Below, one piece after another: positions 1 through 7,249 of a stretch of DNA of 15,991 nucleotides. Location: assembly GCA_964487295.1 (NCBI GenBank), contig CAZAQL010000062.1, positions 1 to 15,991 of the forward strand. The letters are read 5' to 3'. Under the pieces are notes generated by a model that made no database searches, was not told the DNA's origin, and saw only the letters and a list, made by a program, of their open reading frames with translations. Both the position numbers and the translations under genes were made by a program. Source of the stretch: JAPEKQ01 sp964487295. GTDB lineage: Bacteria; Joyebacterota; Joyebacteria; Joyebacterales; Joyebacteraceae. Position 1 is the stretch's first letter; every line of letters starts with the position of its first letter.

Positions 1-57
1 CGCCGAGCGGGAGAATGAGCGCCGAGCGGGAGGAGGAGCGCCGAGCGGGAGGAGGAG
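1..57. repeat. 19-bp tandem repeat, three copies
   Basis: Three head-to-tail copies of a 19-bp unit occupy 1-19, 20-38 and 39-57. The unit is CGCCGAGCGGGAGGAGGAG; the first copy differs by having AATGAG at its end. The array may continue beyond the left edge of the window. Since 19 is not a multiple of three, each copy would shift the frame if translated, which argues against a protein repeat. The function is unknown; it looks like a short intergenic minisatellite. Confidence 0.85.
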
Positions 58-228
58 CGAGCGTGCGACCGCGGGACCGGCGACCACTGGAGGCGTGTCC
101 AGGCATGCGCCCGGGTATCCACGGAGCGCGGGACGGGGCGCCCACCGCGGAGGCCTGGCGGGGCATGCGGAAGGGTGGCGGGAAAGCCCCGCAGGTAGAG
201 GGCTTGCCCGGCGGCGGTGGGAATACGC
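58..228. other. Non-coding leader region upstream of the rpmH promoter
   Basis: This GC-rich stretch holds no gene that I can support. A 79-codon open frame (15-254) crosses the repeat and the promoter. Its translation is a low-complexity Arg/Gly-rich peptide without a recognisable motif, so I treat it as spurious. No convincing DnaA box was seen here, and dnaA, which often neighbours rpmH, is not in the window. Confidence 0.5.
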
Positions 229-257
229 TTGACATCGCAGGGGGCGGGCGATAGACT
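229..257 (+). promoter_or_regulatory. Sigma-70-type promoter for the rpmH operon
   Basis: A perfect -35 hexamer TTGACA (229-234) is followed after 17 bp by TAGACT (252-257). Transcription would start near 264, giving a leader of about 44 nt before the rpmH ATG at 308. It is the best promoter-like sequence upstream of the ribosomal protein gene, so it probably drives the whole downstream run of closely spaced genes. Confidence 0.7.
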
Positions 258-307
258 ACTGGGTTTGTACGTACTTCGGACCACAGACGGACAACACTGA
301 GGGAACC

Positions 308-445
308 ATGAAGCGGACCTACCAGCCCAAGAAGCGCAGAGGCAAGCGAAAGCACGGATTTCTGAGTCGCAGTTCGTCCGCGGGTGGACGCAAGGTCCTC
401 GCCCGCCGTCGAGCCAAGGGCAGGAAGAAGCTGACGACCCGGTAG
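308..445 (+). CDS. rpmH: 50S ribosomal protein L34
   Basis: This encodes a 45-residue, very basic protein that begins MKRTYQPKKRRGKRKHGF and ends KGRKKLTTR, the standard L34 signature (MKRTYQP...HGFL.R...GR.VL..RR.KGR..L). The length is normal for the family. L34 is a small protein of the large ribosomal subunit that binds 23S rRNA. The ATG is preceded by GAGGGAA (299-305), an acceptable though close Shine-Dalgarno sequence. The gene is first in the run, behind a strong promoter, and lies 7 nt before rnpA. The rpmH-rnpA pairing is almost universal in bacteria, which supports both calls. Confidence 0.98.
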   Translation: MKRTYQPKKRRGKRKHGFLSRSSSAGGRKVLARRRAKGRKKLTTR

Positions 446-452
446 GTGCGCA

Positions 453-803
453 GTGGCATCCTTCAGGTTGCCCAGGAGCCGGATGATCCACGACCGGTCA
501 CTCCTGGACCGCACCATCAAGACCGGACGGGTCGTGCGGACGCGGTACTTCCGGATGCACTACCTGACCGGAGAGGGGCCGCCGGGACTGGCGTTCCTGG
601 CGGGACGACGCGTCGGAGGGGCTGTTCAGAGGAATCGCGCCAAGAGGGTTCTTCGGGAAGCGTTCAGAACAACGGAGTTGAACCTCGCAGAGATTGCGAC
701 CCTCGTCCTCGTAGCCACCGACCTCACGGCACGAGCGCCTCACGCCGAGATCAAGGCTGCGCTCGAAGCCGCTCTGAGACAGGCCTCCGAGCAGACTGGC
801 TGA
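453..803 (+). CDS. rnpA: Ribonuclease P protein component
   Basis: This encodes a 116-residue protein of normal family length that assists the RNase P RNA in maturing the 5' ends of tRNAs. The diagnostic RNR motif is visible at residues 53-72 (RVGGAVQRNRAKRVLREAFR), with R60-N61-R62 and the following basic residues that contact RNA. The start is a GTG 7 nt after the rpmH stop. No strong Shine-Dalgarno sequence precedes it, so translation is probably coupled to rpmH. The next in-frame ATG (483) would remove the family's N-terminal segment, so the GTG is preferred. An overlapping open frame at 446-814 has no family features and is a shadow. Confidence 0.96.
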   Translation: MASFRLPRSRMIHDRSLLDRTIKTGRVVRTRYFRMHYLTGEGPPGLAFLAGRRVGGAVQRNRAKRVLREAFRTTELNLAEIATLVLVATDLTARAPHAEIKAALEAALRQASEQTG

Positions 804-849
804 TGCGGGTTTGAAGCGGCCGCCGCTGGCGGCCAGGGCTCACACTGCG

Positions 850-1122
850 ATGCAGACCTCGATCGCCTCTTCGAGGCCCGCCTCGGCGTCCGCGCCGAGG
901 GGTCCACACGTTGCAACGCGGGCGCTCGTGCTTCTCGTGCGGGCGTACCAGCTCGTCATCTCGCCGCTGTTCCCCGCCAGTTGTCGTTTCCACCCCTCAT
1001 GTTCCGAGTACACCGCTGAGGCTCTTATGAAGCACGGGCTCGTTCGCGGCGCGTGGTTGTCGTTGAGGCGCGTCGTCCGCTGTCACCCGTGGTCGCCGGG
1101 CGGGTACGACCCGGTGCCCTAG
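850..1122 (+). CDS. yidD: Membrane protein insertion efficiency factor YidD
   Basis: The C-terminal part carries the YidD hallmark: a hydrophobic segment ending ISPLFPASCRFHPSCSEY, then RRVVRCHPWSPGGYDPVP. The three conserved cysteines are in place. The protein is thought to sit at the inner membrane and help YidC insert proteins. Starting at ATG 850 gives 90 residues, close to the usual 70-90. The frame is also open back to a TTG at 811, 7 nt after the rnpA stop, which would give 103 residues; neither start has a strong Shine-Dalgarno sequence. The gene lies between rnpA and yidC, its usual place. Confidence 0.92.
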   Translation: MQTSIASSRPASASAPRGPHVATRALVLLVRAYQLVISPLFPASCRFHPSCSEYTAEALMKHGLVRGAWLSLRRVVRCHPWSPGGYDPVP

Positions 1123-1144
1123 ACGGGCGTCGGTTGGGTCACCT

Positions 1145-1160
1145 CGCGGCGCGAGCCGCG
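1145..1160 (+). other. Short GNRA-type hairpin in the yidD-yidC gap
   Basis: CGCGGC (1145-1150) and GCCGCG (1155-1160) form a 6-bp stem closed by a GCGA loop. It lies in the 136-bp gap between yidD and yidC, the widest gap in the rpmH-rsmG run. No T-tract follows, so it is not a normal terminator. In such GC-rich DNA it could be chance. Confidence 0.3.
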
Positions 1161-1258
1161 CTCGCAGAGACGGCTTGCGGTCGCCGCCGCGGCCGCCCGC
1201 TCCTGACGGCCGCATCGTGAACCGGTCGGCCCGGAGCGGGACACGCAGGGAGGTATGG

Positions 1259-3097
1259 ATGGACCAGAGGCGCATGCTGCTCGCCGTCGTGCTCGTGTTC
1301 CTGGTGTACTTCGGCTACAACTACTGGGCCGGACAGAGGGCGGCGGAGCGCGCGCAACTCGAGAGCACTGATGTCCCCGCGAGCCAGATCGTGGACGAGG
1401 GGGCGGCGCAGCGTGACGGGTCCGCCGAACCGTCGACGACGCCGGGAGCCGGCGCCGCGGATGCGGGCGAGCGTGCCGCCGCGACCGGGGACGACGGCAC
1501 GGGGGAGGCGCCCGTCATCGAGCGTGCGCCCGAGCAGTTCGTCACGGTCGAGACGCCGCTTTGGACCGCCGAGCTGAGCACGCACGGCGCGAGCATCACG
1601 TCATGGTGCCTGGCGGAGTACGACGCCGCCGACGGCTCGGACGTGTGTCTCGTCCCGGAGGGAGCGCGCGGACTTCCGCTCGAGATCGACGTCGGGATGG
1701 GCACGATCGACGCGCGGCAGCGCAGCTTCTCGTACGACGGCCCGTCGCGGGTCGAGCTCGCCGAGGGCTCGTCGCCGCGGACGCTGACGTTCGTGTCGGA
1801 GGCCGCCGACGGCGTGCGGATCGTCCGGGAGTACACGTTCGATCCGTCGAGCTACGCGTTCACGACGACCGTCGAGGCGACGGCCCCGTACGAGCGCGGC
1901 GAGCTCAGGTCGCTCAACATCGGGTGGCCCGGCATCGAGCCGACGGAGGCGAAGGAGGAGGAGCGCGCGTTCTCGTCGGTCATCATGACGGGCGAGGGCA
2001 GCGCCGACCGGAAGAACCTCGGGAACGTCAAGGACGAGCCGCGGGTCGACGCCGGCGCCATCGCGTGGGCGACGTCGCAGTCGCGCTACTTCATGGCGGC
2101 GGTGGCTCCCGCGAACGCGGCGTTCGACGCGGCGACGCGGTTCGGGACCGAGGAGCCGAGCAAGGTCGGCTTCGACGCGAGCATGGAGGTGGACGCTGGG
2201 AGCGTCCGGCAGACGTTCCTCGTGTACGCGGGGCCGCAGGATTACTTCCTTCTGAAGGACCTCGGCATCGGGCTCGACTCCGCGGTCGAGATGGGATGGT
2301 CGTTCACGCGACCGCTCTCGGTGCTGGTCCTTCGCGCGTTCGTCGCCGTGAACAACGTCATCCCCAACTACGGCCTCGTCATCATCATCTTCTCGATCAT
2401 CACGAAGGTCCTGTTCCTCCCGCTGACGCACAAGAGCTTCACCTCGATGAAGCGGATGCAGGATCTCAAGCCGAAGATGGACGCGCTGCAGCAGAGATTC
2501 AAGGACGACAAGGAAGGGCTCGCGAAGGCGCAGATGGAGCTCTACAGAAAGGAGAAGGTCAACCCGCTTGCAGGCTGCTTCCCGATGCTCCTGCAGATGC
2601 CGGTCTTCATCGCGCTGTTCCAGGTGCTCCGCAACACGATCGAGCTTCGCGGAGCCGAGTTCGCGCTCTGGATCACGGACCTGTCGCAACCGGACACGCT
2701 CTTCGCGGTCGCGGGATTTCCGATTCACATCCTGCCGCTGCTGATGGGCGTCGGCATGCTCGTCCAGCAGCGTTTCACGTCATCGGACCCGCAGCAGGCC
2801 ATGATGAGCAAGATGATGCCCGTGCTCTTCACGGCGCTCTTCTACGGGTTCGCGTCCGGCCTGGTGCTCTACTGGTCCGTCAACACGGCACTCAGCATCT
2901 GGCACCAGTACTACATTCAGAAGAGCGGCCAACAGCGGGATGAGAACGACCTCGAGCTGGCGGCCGTCGGGACCACATCGACCACGACCGCGCCCGAGTT
3001 CGGGGACGCGGGCTCCGCGCCTCCGGCGGGCGGACCGGGCAACGGGAACGGGAACGGAAACGGCTCGGGACGTTCGCGGGGGAAGCGCAAGAAGTAG
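1259..3097 (+). CDS. yidC: Membrane protein insertase YidC/Oxa1
   Basis: This 612-residue insertase places proteins in the inner membrane, alone or with Sec. An N-terminal transmembrane helix (about residues 6-23) is followed by an Ala/Glu/Thr-rich linker. Next comes the large periplasmic domain typical of diderm YidC (about 88-335), then the conserved hydrophobic insertase core (about 340-565). Core signatures include PNYGLVIIIFSIITKVLFLP, KVNPLAGCFPMLLQMPVF and SGLVLYWSVN. The conserved hydrophilic-groove position, Arg in E. coli, appears to be Lys383. The C-terminus is a Gly/Asn tract followed by a basic tail (SRGKRKK), which may touch ribosomal RNA. ATG 1259 is preferred over upstream in-frame starts because GGGAGG sits 5 nt before it and the signal-anchor helix follows at once. 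Confidence 0.97.
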   Translation: MDQRRMLLAVVLVFLVYFGYNYWAGQRAAERAQLESTDVPASQIVDEGAAQRDGSAEPSTTPGAGAADAGERAAATGDDGTGEAPVIERAPEQFVTVETPLWTAELSTHGASITSWCLAEYDAADGSDVCLVPEGARGLPLEIDVGMGTIDARQRSFSYDGPSRVELAEGSSPRTLTFVSEAADGVRIVREYTFDPSSYAFTTTVEATAPYERGELRSLNIGWPGIEPTEAKEEERAFSSVIMTGEGSADRKNLGNVKDEPRVDAGAIAWATSQSRYFMAAVAPANAAFDAATRFGTEEPSKVGFDASMEVDAGSVRQTFLVYAGPQDYFLLKDLGIGLDSAVEMGWSFTRPLSVLVLRAFVAVNNVIPNYGLVIIIFSIITKVLFLPLTHKSFTSMKRMQDLKPKMDALQQRFKDDKEGLAKAQMELYRKEKVNPLAGCFPMLLQMPVFIALFQVLRNTIELRGAEFALWITDLSQPDTLFAVAGFPIHILPLLMGVGMLVQQRFTSSDPQQAMMSKMMPVLFTALFYGFASGLVLYWSVNTALSIWHQYYIQKSGQQRDENDLELAAVGTTSTTTAPEFGDAGSAPPAGGPGNGNGNGNGSGRSRGKRKK

Positions 3098-3129
3098 GTC
3101 GAGCAGGAACACACGGAGGGTATGAGTCA

Positions 3130-3816
3130 ATGACCCGCGCAGTTGAGACGACAGGCAAGAGCGTCGCTGAGGCGACGATGACGGCGCTTCGGGAGCTCGG
3201 CATCGGCCGGGACGAGGCCGAGATCGAGATCGTCGACAAGGGCCGGAAGGGCTTTCTGGGGATCTTCGGAGGGGCTCCGGCCCGCGTCCGCGTGGCCGCG
3301 GCCGCGGCGCCGAACGACCGCGCCGAGGAGCTCGTCAAGGCGATCATGAGCCGCATGGGATTCAGCACGCAGCTCCACATCACGCAGGAGAAGAACTCGC
3401 TCGTCGTCGACATCGAGACGGCCGGCGCCGACGGGCTGCTCATCGGCAAGGGTGGCAACACGCTGAGCGCGCTCGAGTACATCGTCAACCGCATCCTCCA
3501 GCGCGAGAACAAGCGGTCGCCGCGCATCGTCCTCGACGTGAGCGGTTACAAGCGGCGGCGCGAGGACTTCCTCAAGAGCAAGGCGCTCAGCCTCGCGGAG
3601 CAGGTGAAGTCGGCGCAGCAGCAGATCACGATGGAGCCGCTCGACGCCGAGGACCGCAAGGTCGTGCACCACGTTCTCAAGTCCGTGTCCGGTGTGACGA
3701 CGAAGAGCGTCGGCAGCGGACGGACCAAGAGCGTGGTCGTTGTGCCCGCCGCCGAGAAGAAGCGCTCGTCGAAGTCGAGCGGTCGGCGGCCGCGCAGGAG
3801 AAAACGCCGCAAGTAG
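3130..3816 (+). CDS. jag: Jag/KhpB family RNA-binding protein (Jag-N, KH, R3H)
   Basis: The 228-residue protein has the full three-domain Jag layout. The Jag-N domain has its KGRKGFLGIFG signature at 37-47. A KH domain has the GKGG loop at 106-109. An R3H-like domain follows (about 165-206), with R176 and H180 in the R...H pattern and the SVGSG segment. The last 20 residues are almost all Lys/Arg/Ser, an unusually basic tail. In several bacteria KhpB pairs with KhpA, binds RNA and influences cell elongation. The gene directly follows yidC, its classic partner. GGAGGG (3115-3120) precedes ATG 3130; the ATG at 3122 reads into a stop after three codons. Confidence 0.95.
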   Translation: MTRAVETTGKSVAEATMTALRELGIGRDEAEIEIVDKGRKGFLGIFGGAPARVRVAAAAAPNDRAEELVKAIMSRMGFSTQLHITQEKNSLVVDIETAGADGLLIGKGGNTLSALEYIVNRILQRENKRSPRIVLDVSGYKRRREDFLKSKALSLAEQVKSAQQQITMEPLDAEDRKVVHHVLKSVSGVTTKSVGSGRTKSVVVVPAAEKKRSSKSSGRRPRRRKRRK

Positions 3817-3852
3817 CCTCCGGGCGCTTGGGCGAATCAGGGAGCGGACATC

Positions 3853-5310
3853 GTGAGCGCTCTGCCCGGGGACACGATCGCGGCGATCTCCACGCCGCCG
3901 GGGCCCGGGGGCATCGCGCTCGTTCGCCTGTCGGGGCCGCGGGCCTTGGAGATCGCGGATGCGGTCTTCCGTGGCGCGCGGCCTCTCGTTGAGGTCCCCA
4001 CGCACACGGTCCACCACGGCCGCGTCTTCGACGCCGACGGCGCCGAGGCCGACGAGGTGCTCGCCACCGTGCTCCGCGCCCCGTCCACGTACACCACCGA
4101 GGACATGGTCGAGTTCGGCTGCCACGGCGGGACGATGGCGTCCCGGCGCGTGCTCGATGCGTGCCTGGCGGCAGGCGCGCGGCTGGCGCGCGGAGGCGAG
4201 TTCACGGAGCGCGCCTTCCTCGGCGGCAGACTGGATCTGGTGCAGGCGGAGGCGGTCGCCGACGTCATCGCGGCGAGAACGCCCGTGGGACTCGCGCTTG
4301 CCCTCGGTCAGCTCGAGGGCGGCCTGTCCGGGCGGCTCGCGGAGTTACGCAACGCGCTCATCGACTACCGCGCGGAGACGGAGGCGCTCATCGACTTCTC
4401 GGACGACGACATCGAGCCGGCGACGACGGACGCGATCGCCGCGCTCGGCGAGCGCGCGCTCGGCGTTGCCGAGGAGCTTCTCGCCACGGCGGCGTACGGC
4501 GTGACCGTTCGTGAGGGTGTGTCGCTCGCGATCGTCGGTCGCCCGAACGTCGGGAAGTCGAGTCTGATGAACGCGCTTCTCGGCAGAGAGCGCGCCATCG
4601 TCACCGACGAGCCGGGAACGACGCGCGACGCCATCGAGGAGACGATCCCGGTGGACGGCGTGCCGGTCAGAGTGATCGACACCGCGGGCTGGCGTGAGGC
4701 CCGCGGGCTCGCCGAGGCCGAGGGCGTGCGACGCGCGCGCGCTGCCGCCGACGGCGCCGACATCGCCATGCTCGTTCTCGACGCGACCGAACCATGGACG
4801 GCGGCGGACCGCGAGATCGCGGACGCGCTTGCGAGCGTCGGGGCGAGGACGATCGAGACGACGGACGCTTCTCGTGGCTGTCCGCTCGTTGTCCTCAACA
4901 AGTGCGACCTCGCGCCCGCGGCGCGGAGGCGCGCGCCGGGCGCGGATGCGACATCGACCTCGCAGGCTGGTGGACAGACGCCGCCGGCCAGCGACGTCGT
5001 CGTCTCGGCTCTGACGGGGGAGGGGCTGGACGAGCTTCGCGCGGCCCTGGCGTCGCGCGTCGTGCCCGAACACCCGGGGGCGATGGCGACGGAGTCCGGC
5101 ATCGTCACGAACGCGCGGCACGCGGATGCGCTCAGGCGCGTGCGCGACGCCACCCGAACGTCCATCGAGCGACTTCGCGCGGGCGTCTCAGCGGACCTGG
5201 TCGCGCAGGAGATCGCCGACGCGGCCGATGCCCTGGGGGCGGTGACCGGCGAGACGACGCCCGACGACGTCCTGCGGGCCGTCTTCGAGAGGTTCTGCGT
5301 CGGGAAGTGA
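3853..5310 (+). CDS. mnmE: tRNA uridine-5-carboxymethylaminomethyl GTPase MnmE
   Basis: With MnmG, this 485-residue protein modifies the wobble uridine (U34) of certain tRNAs. The N-terminal tetrahydrofolate-binding domain starts with the typical DTIAAISTPPGPGGIALVR segment. The embedded G domain shows G1 GRPNVGKS (229-236), GTTRD, G3 DTAG (276-279), G4 NKCD (349-352) and SALTGEGL. The protein ends in CVGK (482-485), the catalytic C-x-G-K motif. An Ala/Arg/Thr-rich stretch between G4 and G5 is somewhat longer than usual. The GTG start at 3853 is supported by AGGGAG (3839-3844) and by the N-terminal homology. The mnmG gene follows after 28 nt. Confidence 0.97.
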   Translation: MSALPGDTIAAISTPPGPGGIALVRLSGPRALEIADAVFRGARPLVEVPTHTVHHGRVFDADGAEADEVLATVLRAPSTYTTEDMVEFGCHGGTMASRRVLDACLAAGARLARGGEFTERAFLGGRLDLVQAEAVADVIAARTPVGLALALGQLEGGLSGRLAELRNALIDYRAETEALIDFSDDDIEPATTDAIAALGERALGVAEELLATAAYGVTVREGVSLAIVGRPNVGKSSLMNALLGRERAIVTDEPGTTRDAIEETIPVDGVPVRVIDTAGWREARGLAEAEGVRRARAAADGADIAMLVLDATEPWTAADREIADALASVGARTIETTDASRGCPLVVLNKCDLAPAARRRAPGADATSTSQAGGQTPPASDVVVSALTGEGLDELRAALASRVVPEHPGAMATESGIVTNARHADALRRVRDATRTSIERLRAGVSADLVAQEIADAADALGAVTGETTPDDVLRAVFERFCVGK

Positions 5311-5338
5311 CGGTACGAGCTGCAGGATGGAGACATGT

Positions 5339-7249
5339 ATGCGGCGCCATTCATATAACAACGAATCCTTCGACGTCATCGTCGTGGGCGCGGGCCACGC
5401 CGCCATCGAGGCGGCGGTGGCGTCCGCGCGCATGGGGTGCCGGGTGGCGTGCGTAACGCTCTCGGAGCGGCACGCGGGTGAGATGCCGTGTAACCCCGCC
5501 ATCGGGGGGCTGGCGAAGGGGCAGCTGGTGCGCGAGATCGACGCCCTGGGAGGGGTGATGGGCGTCCTCGCGGACGCAACGGGGCTCCAGTTCAGGATGC
5601 TCAACACCGGCAAGGGCCCCGCGGTGCGGTCGCCACGGGCACAGGTGGACAAGGAGGCCTACCGCGAGCTGGCCCTTCGGCTCCTTCGAGAGACGGAGGG
5701 CTTGAGGCTGATTGAGGGCTCAGTCGGACAGGTCGAGGTGGAGCACGGTCGTGTCATGGGTGTGAGGTTGACAAATGGTGGACAACTCTCCGCCCCCACC
5801 GTGGTCTTGACAAGCGGAACATTCCTGTGCGGAACGCTCCACGTCGGAGATGCGACGCGGCGTGGCGGCCGGACCGCCGAGCCCGCGGCGCACTCGCTGT
5901 CGGCGAACCTGCGCAGACTGGGGCTGGCGCTGGGCCGTATGAAGACGGGTACGCCGGCGCGTGTGGCGGCGGAGAGCGTCGACTGGGACGAGCTTGAGCG
6001 CCAGGACGGCGACCCCGAGCCGGAGCCGTTCTCGTTCAGGAACGGTCTGGTGGACGGCCGGTGGACGGCCGGTGCACAGATGGCGTGCTTCGTGACGCGC
6101 ACGACGCCCGAGGCGCACGAGATCATCCGTGCGGCGCTGGACCGCTCGCCGCTCTTCGCCGGTACCATCACGGGCATCGGACCGAGGTACTGCCCGTCCA
6201 TGGAGGACAAGGTCGTCCGGTTCCCGGAGCGGTCCCACCATCGCATCATCCTCGAGCCCGAGACGCGGCGCGGGGACGTCATCTATCTCAACGGGCTGTC
6301 GACGAGCATGCCGCTGGACGTGCAGCGCGGGGTCATGCGGAGCATGCCGGGGCTTCGGGACGTGGAGCTCCTGCGCCCGGGGTACGCCGTGGAGTACGAC
6401 CACGTCGACCCCCGCGGACTCTCGCAGACGCTCGAGGTGCGACACATCGAGGGGCTGTTCCTGGCAGGTCAGATCAACGGGACCTCCGGGTACGAGGAGG
6501 CGGCCGCGCAGGGCCTCGTCGCGGGCATCAATGCGGCCTCGCTGCTGGCCGGTCGCGAGCCGCTCGTCCTCAGGCGAAGCGAGGCCTACATCGGCGTCCT
6601 CATCGACGACCTCGTGACCAAGGGCGCCGATGAGCCGTATCGCATGTTCACGAGCCGGGCGGAGCATCGCCTGGTGCTCAGGCACGACAACGCCGACGTG
6701 CGTCTGGCGGCACGCGGGGCGTCGTACGGCCTGACACCACGAGCGGTCGTCGAGGCGGCGGAGCGGAAGGTGGCGGACGCGGACGCCGAGGTGGAGCGGC
6801 TGGGCGCGGTCAGGGTTGCCCCGAGCGAGGCGAACCCCGTGCTGGTGGCCCGCGGCACGACGCCGATCGTCGAGGCGGTACCCGCGCTGCGCCTGCTGGC
6901 GCGGCCGGAGATCACGCTTGAGGACGTGCACCTCATGGCACCGCCACCGGCCCGCGTGCGGCGGGCGACCGCGGTCGAGGTCGAGACCCGTGTGAAGTAC
7001 CGCGGGTACATCGAGCGTGCGCGGGACAGGATGCGCCGTCAGGCACGGCTGGACGACGTGCGGCTTCCGGAGGACATCAGCTACGAGGAGGTCCACGGCC
7101 TCTCGACCGAGTCGCGACAGAAGCTCCAGCGGATCCGCCCGGGCACGGTCGGGCAGGCGGGCCGCATCCCGGGCGTGAGCCCGGCGGACATCGGCGTGCT
7201 GCTCGTGCATCTGAGGGCTCGAGCAGATGAACCCAGGGAGGACGCGTGA
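5339..7249 (+). CDS. mnmG: tRNA uridine-5-carboxymethylaminomethyl modification FAD enzyme MnmG (GidA)
   Basis: This encodes a 636-residue FAD protein, the partner of MnmE. The N-terminal dinucleotide fold is FDVIVVGAGHAAIEAA (11-26), with the last Gly of GxGxxG replaced by Ala. MPCNPAIGGLAKG (49-61) and GPRYCPSMEDKVVRF carry the two conserved cysteines, here Cys51 and Cys285. The C-terminus has the family's EDISYEEVHGLSTESRQKL and GVSPADIGVLLVHL segments. Two in-frame ATGs are possible. I chose 5339 because GGAG lies 6 nt before it, while ATG 5327 has no good Shine-Dalgarno sequence and would add only four residues. The stop codon overlaps the rsmG start (GTGA), so the two are translationally coupled. 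Confidence 0.97.
   Translation: MRRHSYNNESFDVIVVGAGHAAIEAAVASARMGCRVACVTLSERHAGEMPCNPAIGGLAKGQLVREIDALGGVMGVLADATGLQFRMLNTGKGPAVRSPRAQVDKEAYRELALRLLRETEGLRLIEGSVGQVEVEHGRVMGVRLTNGGQLSAPTVVLTSGTFLCGTLHVGDATRRGGRTAEPAAHSLSANLRRLGLALGRMKTGTPARVAAESVDWDELERQDGDPEPEPFSFRNGLVDGRWTAGAQMACFVTRTTPEAHEIIRAALDRSPLFAGTITGIGPRYCPSMEDKVVRFPERSHHRIILEPETRRGDVIYLNGLSTSMPLDVQRGVMRSMPGLRDVELLRPGYAVEYDHVDPRGLSQTLEVRHIEGLFLAGQINGTSGYEEAAAQGLVAGINAASLLAGREPLVLRRSEAYIGVLIDDLVTKGADEPYRMFTSRAEHRLVLRHDNADVRLAARGASYGLTPRAVVEAAERKVADADAEVERLGAVRVAPSEANPVLVARGTTPIVEAVPALRLLARPEITLEDVHLMAPPPARVRRATAVEVETRVKYRGYIERARDRMRRQARLDDVRLPEDISYEEVHGLSTESRQKLQRIRPGTVGQAGRIPGVSPADIGVLLVHLRARADEPREDA

Noticed and set aside
15..254. 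A 79-codon + strand open frame upstream of rpmH
   Set aside because: It spans the 19-bp repeat and the promoter, encodes a low-complexity Arg/Gly-rich peptide and matches no family I recognise. In DNA this GC-rich, stop codons are scarce and long chance frames are expected.
446..814. An overlapping + frame across rnpA
   Set aside because: The other frame encodes the RNase P protein with its RNR motif; this one lacks any domain and is a shadow.
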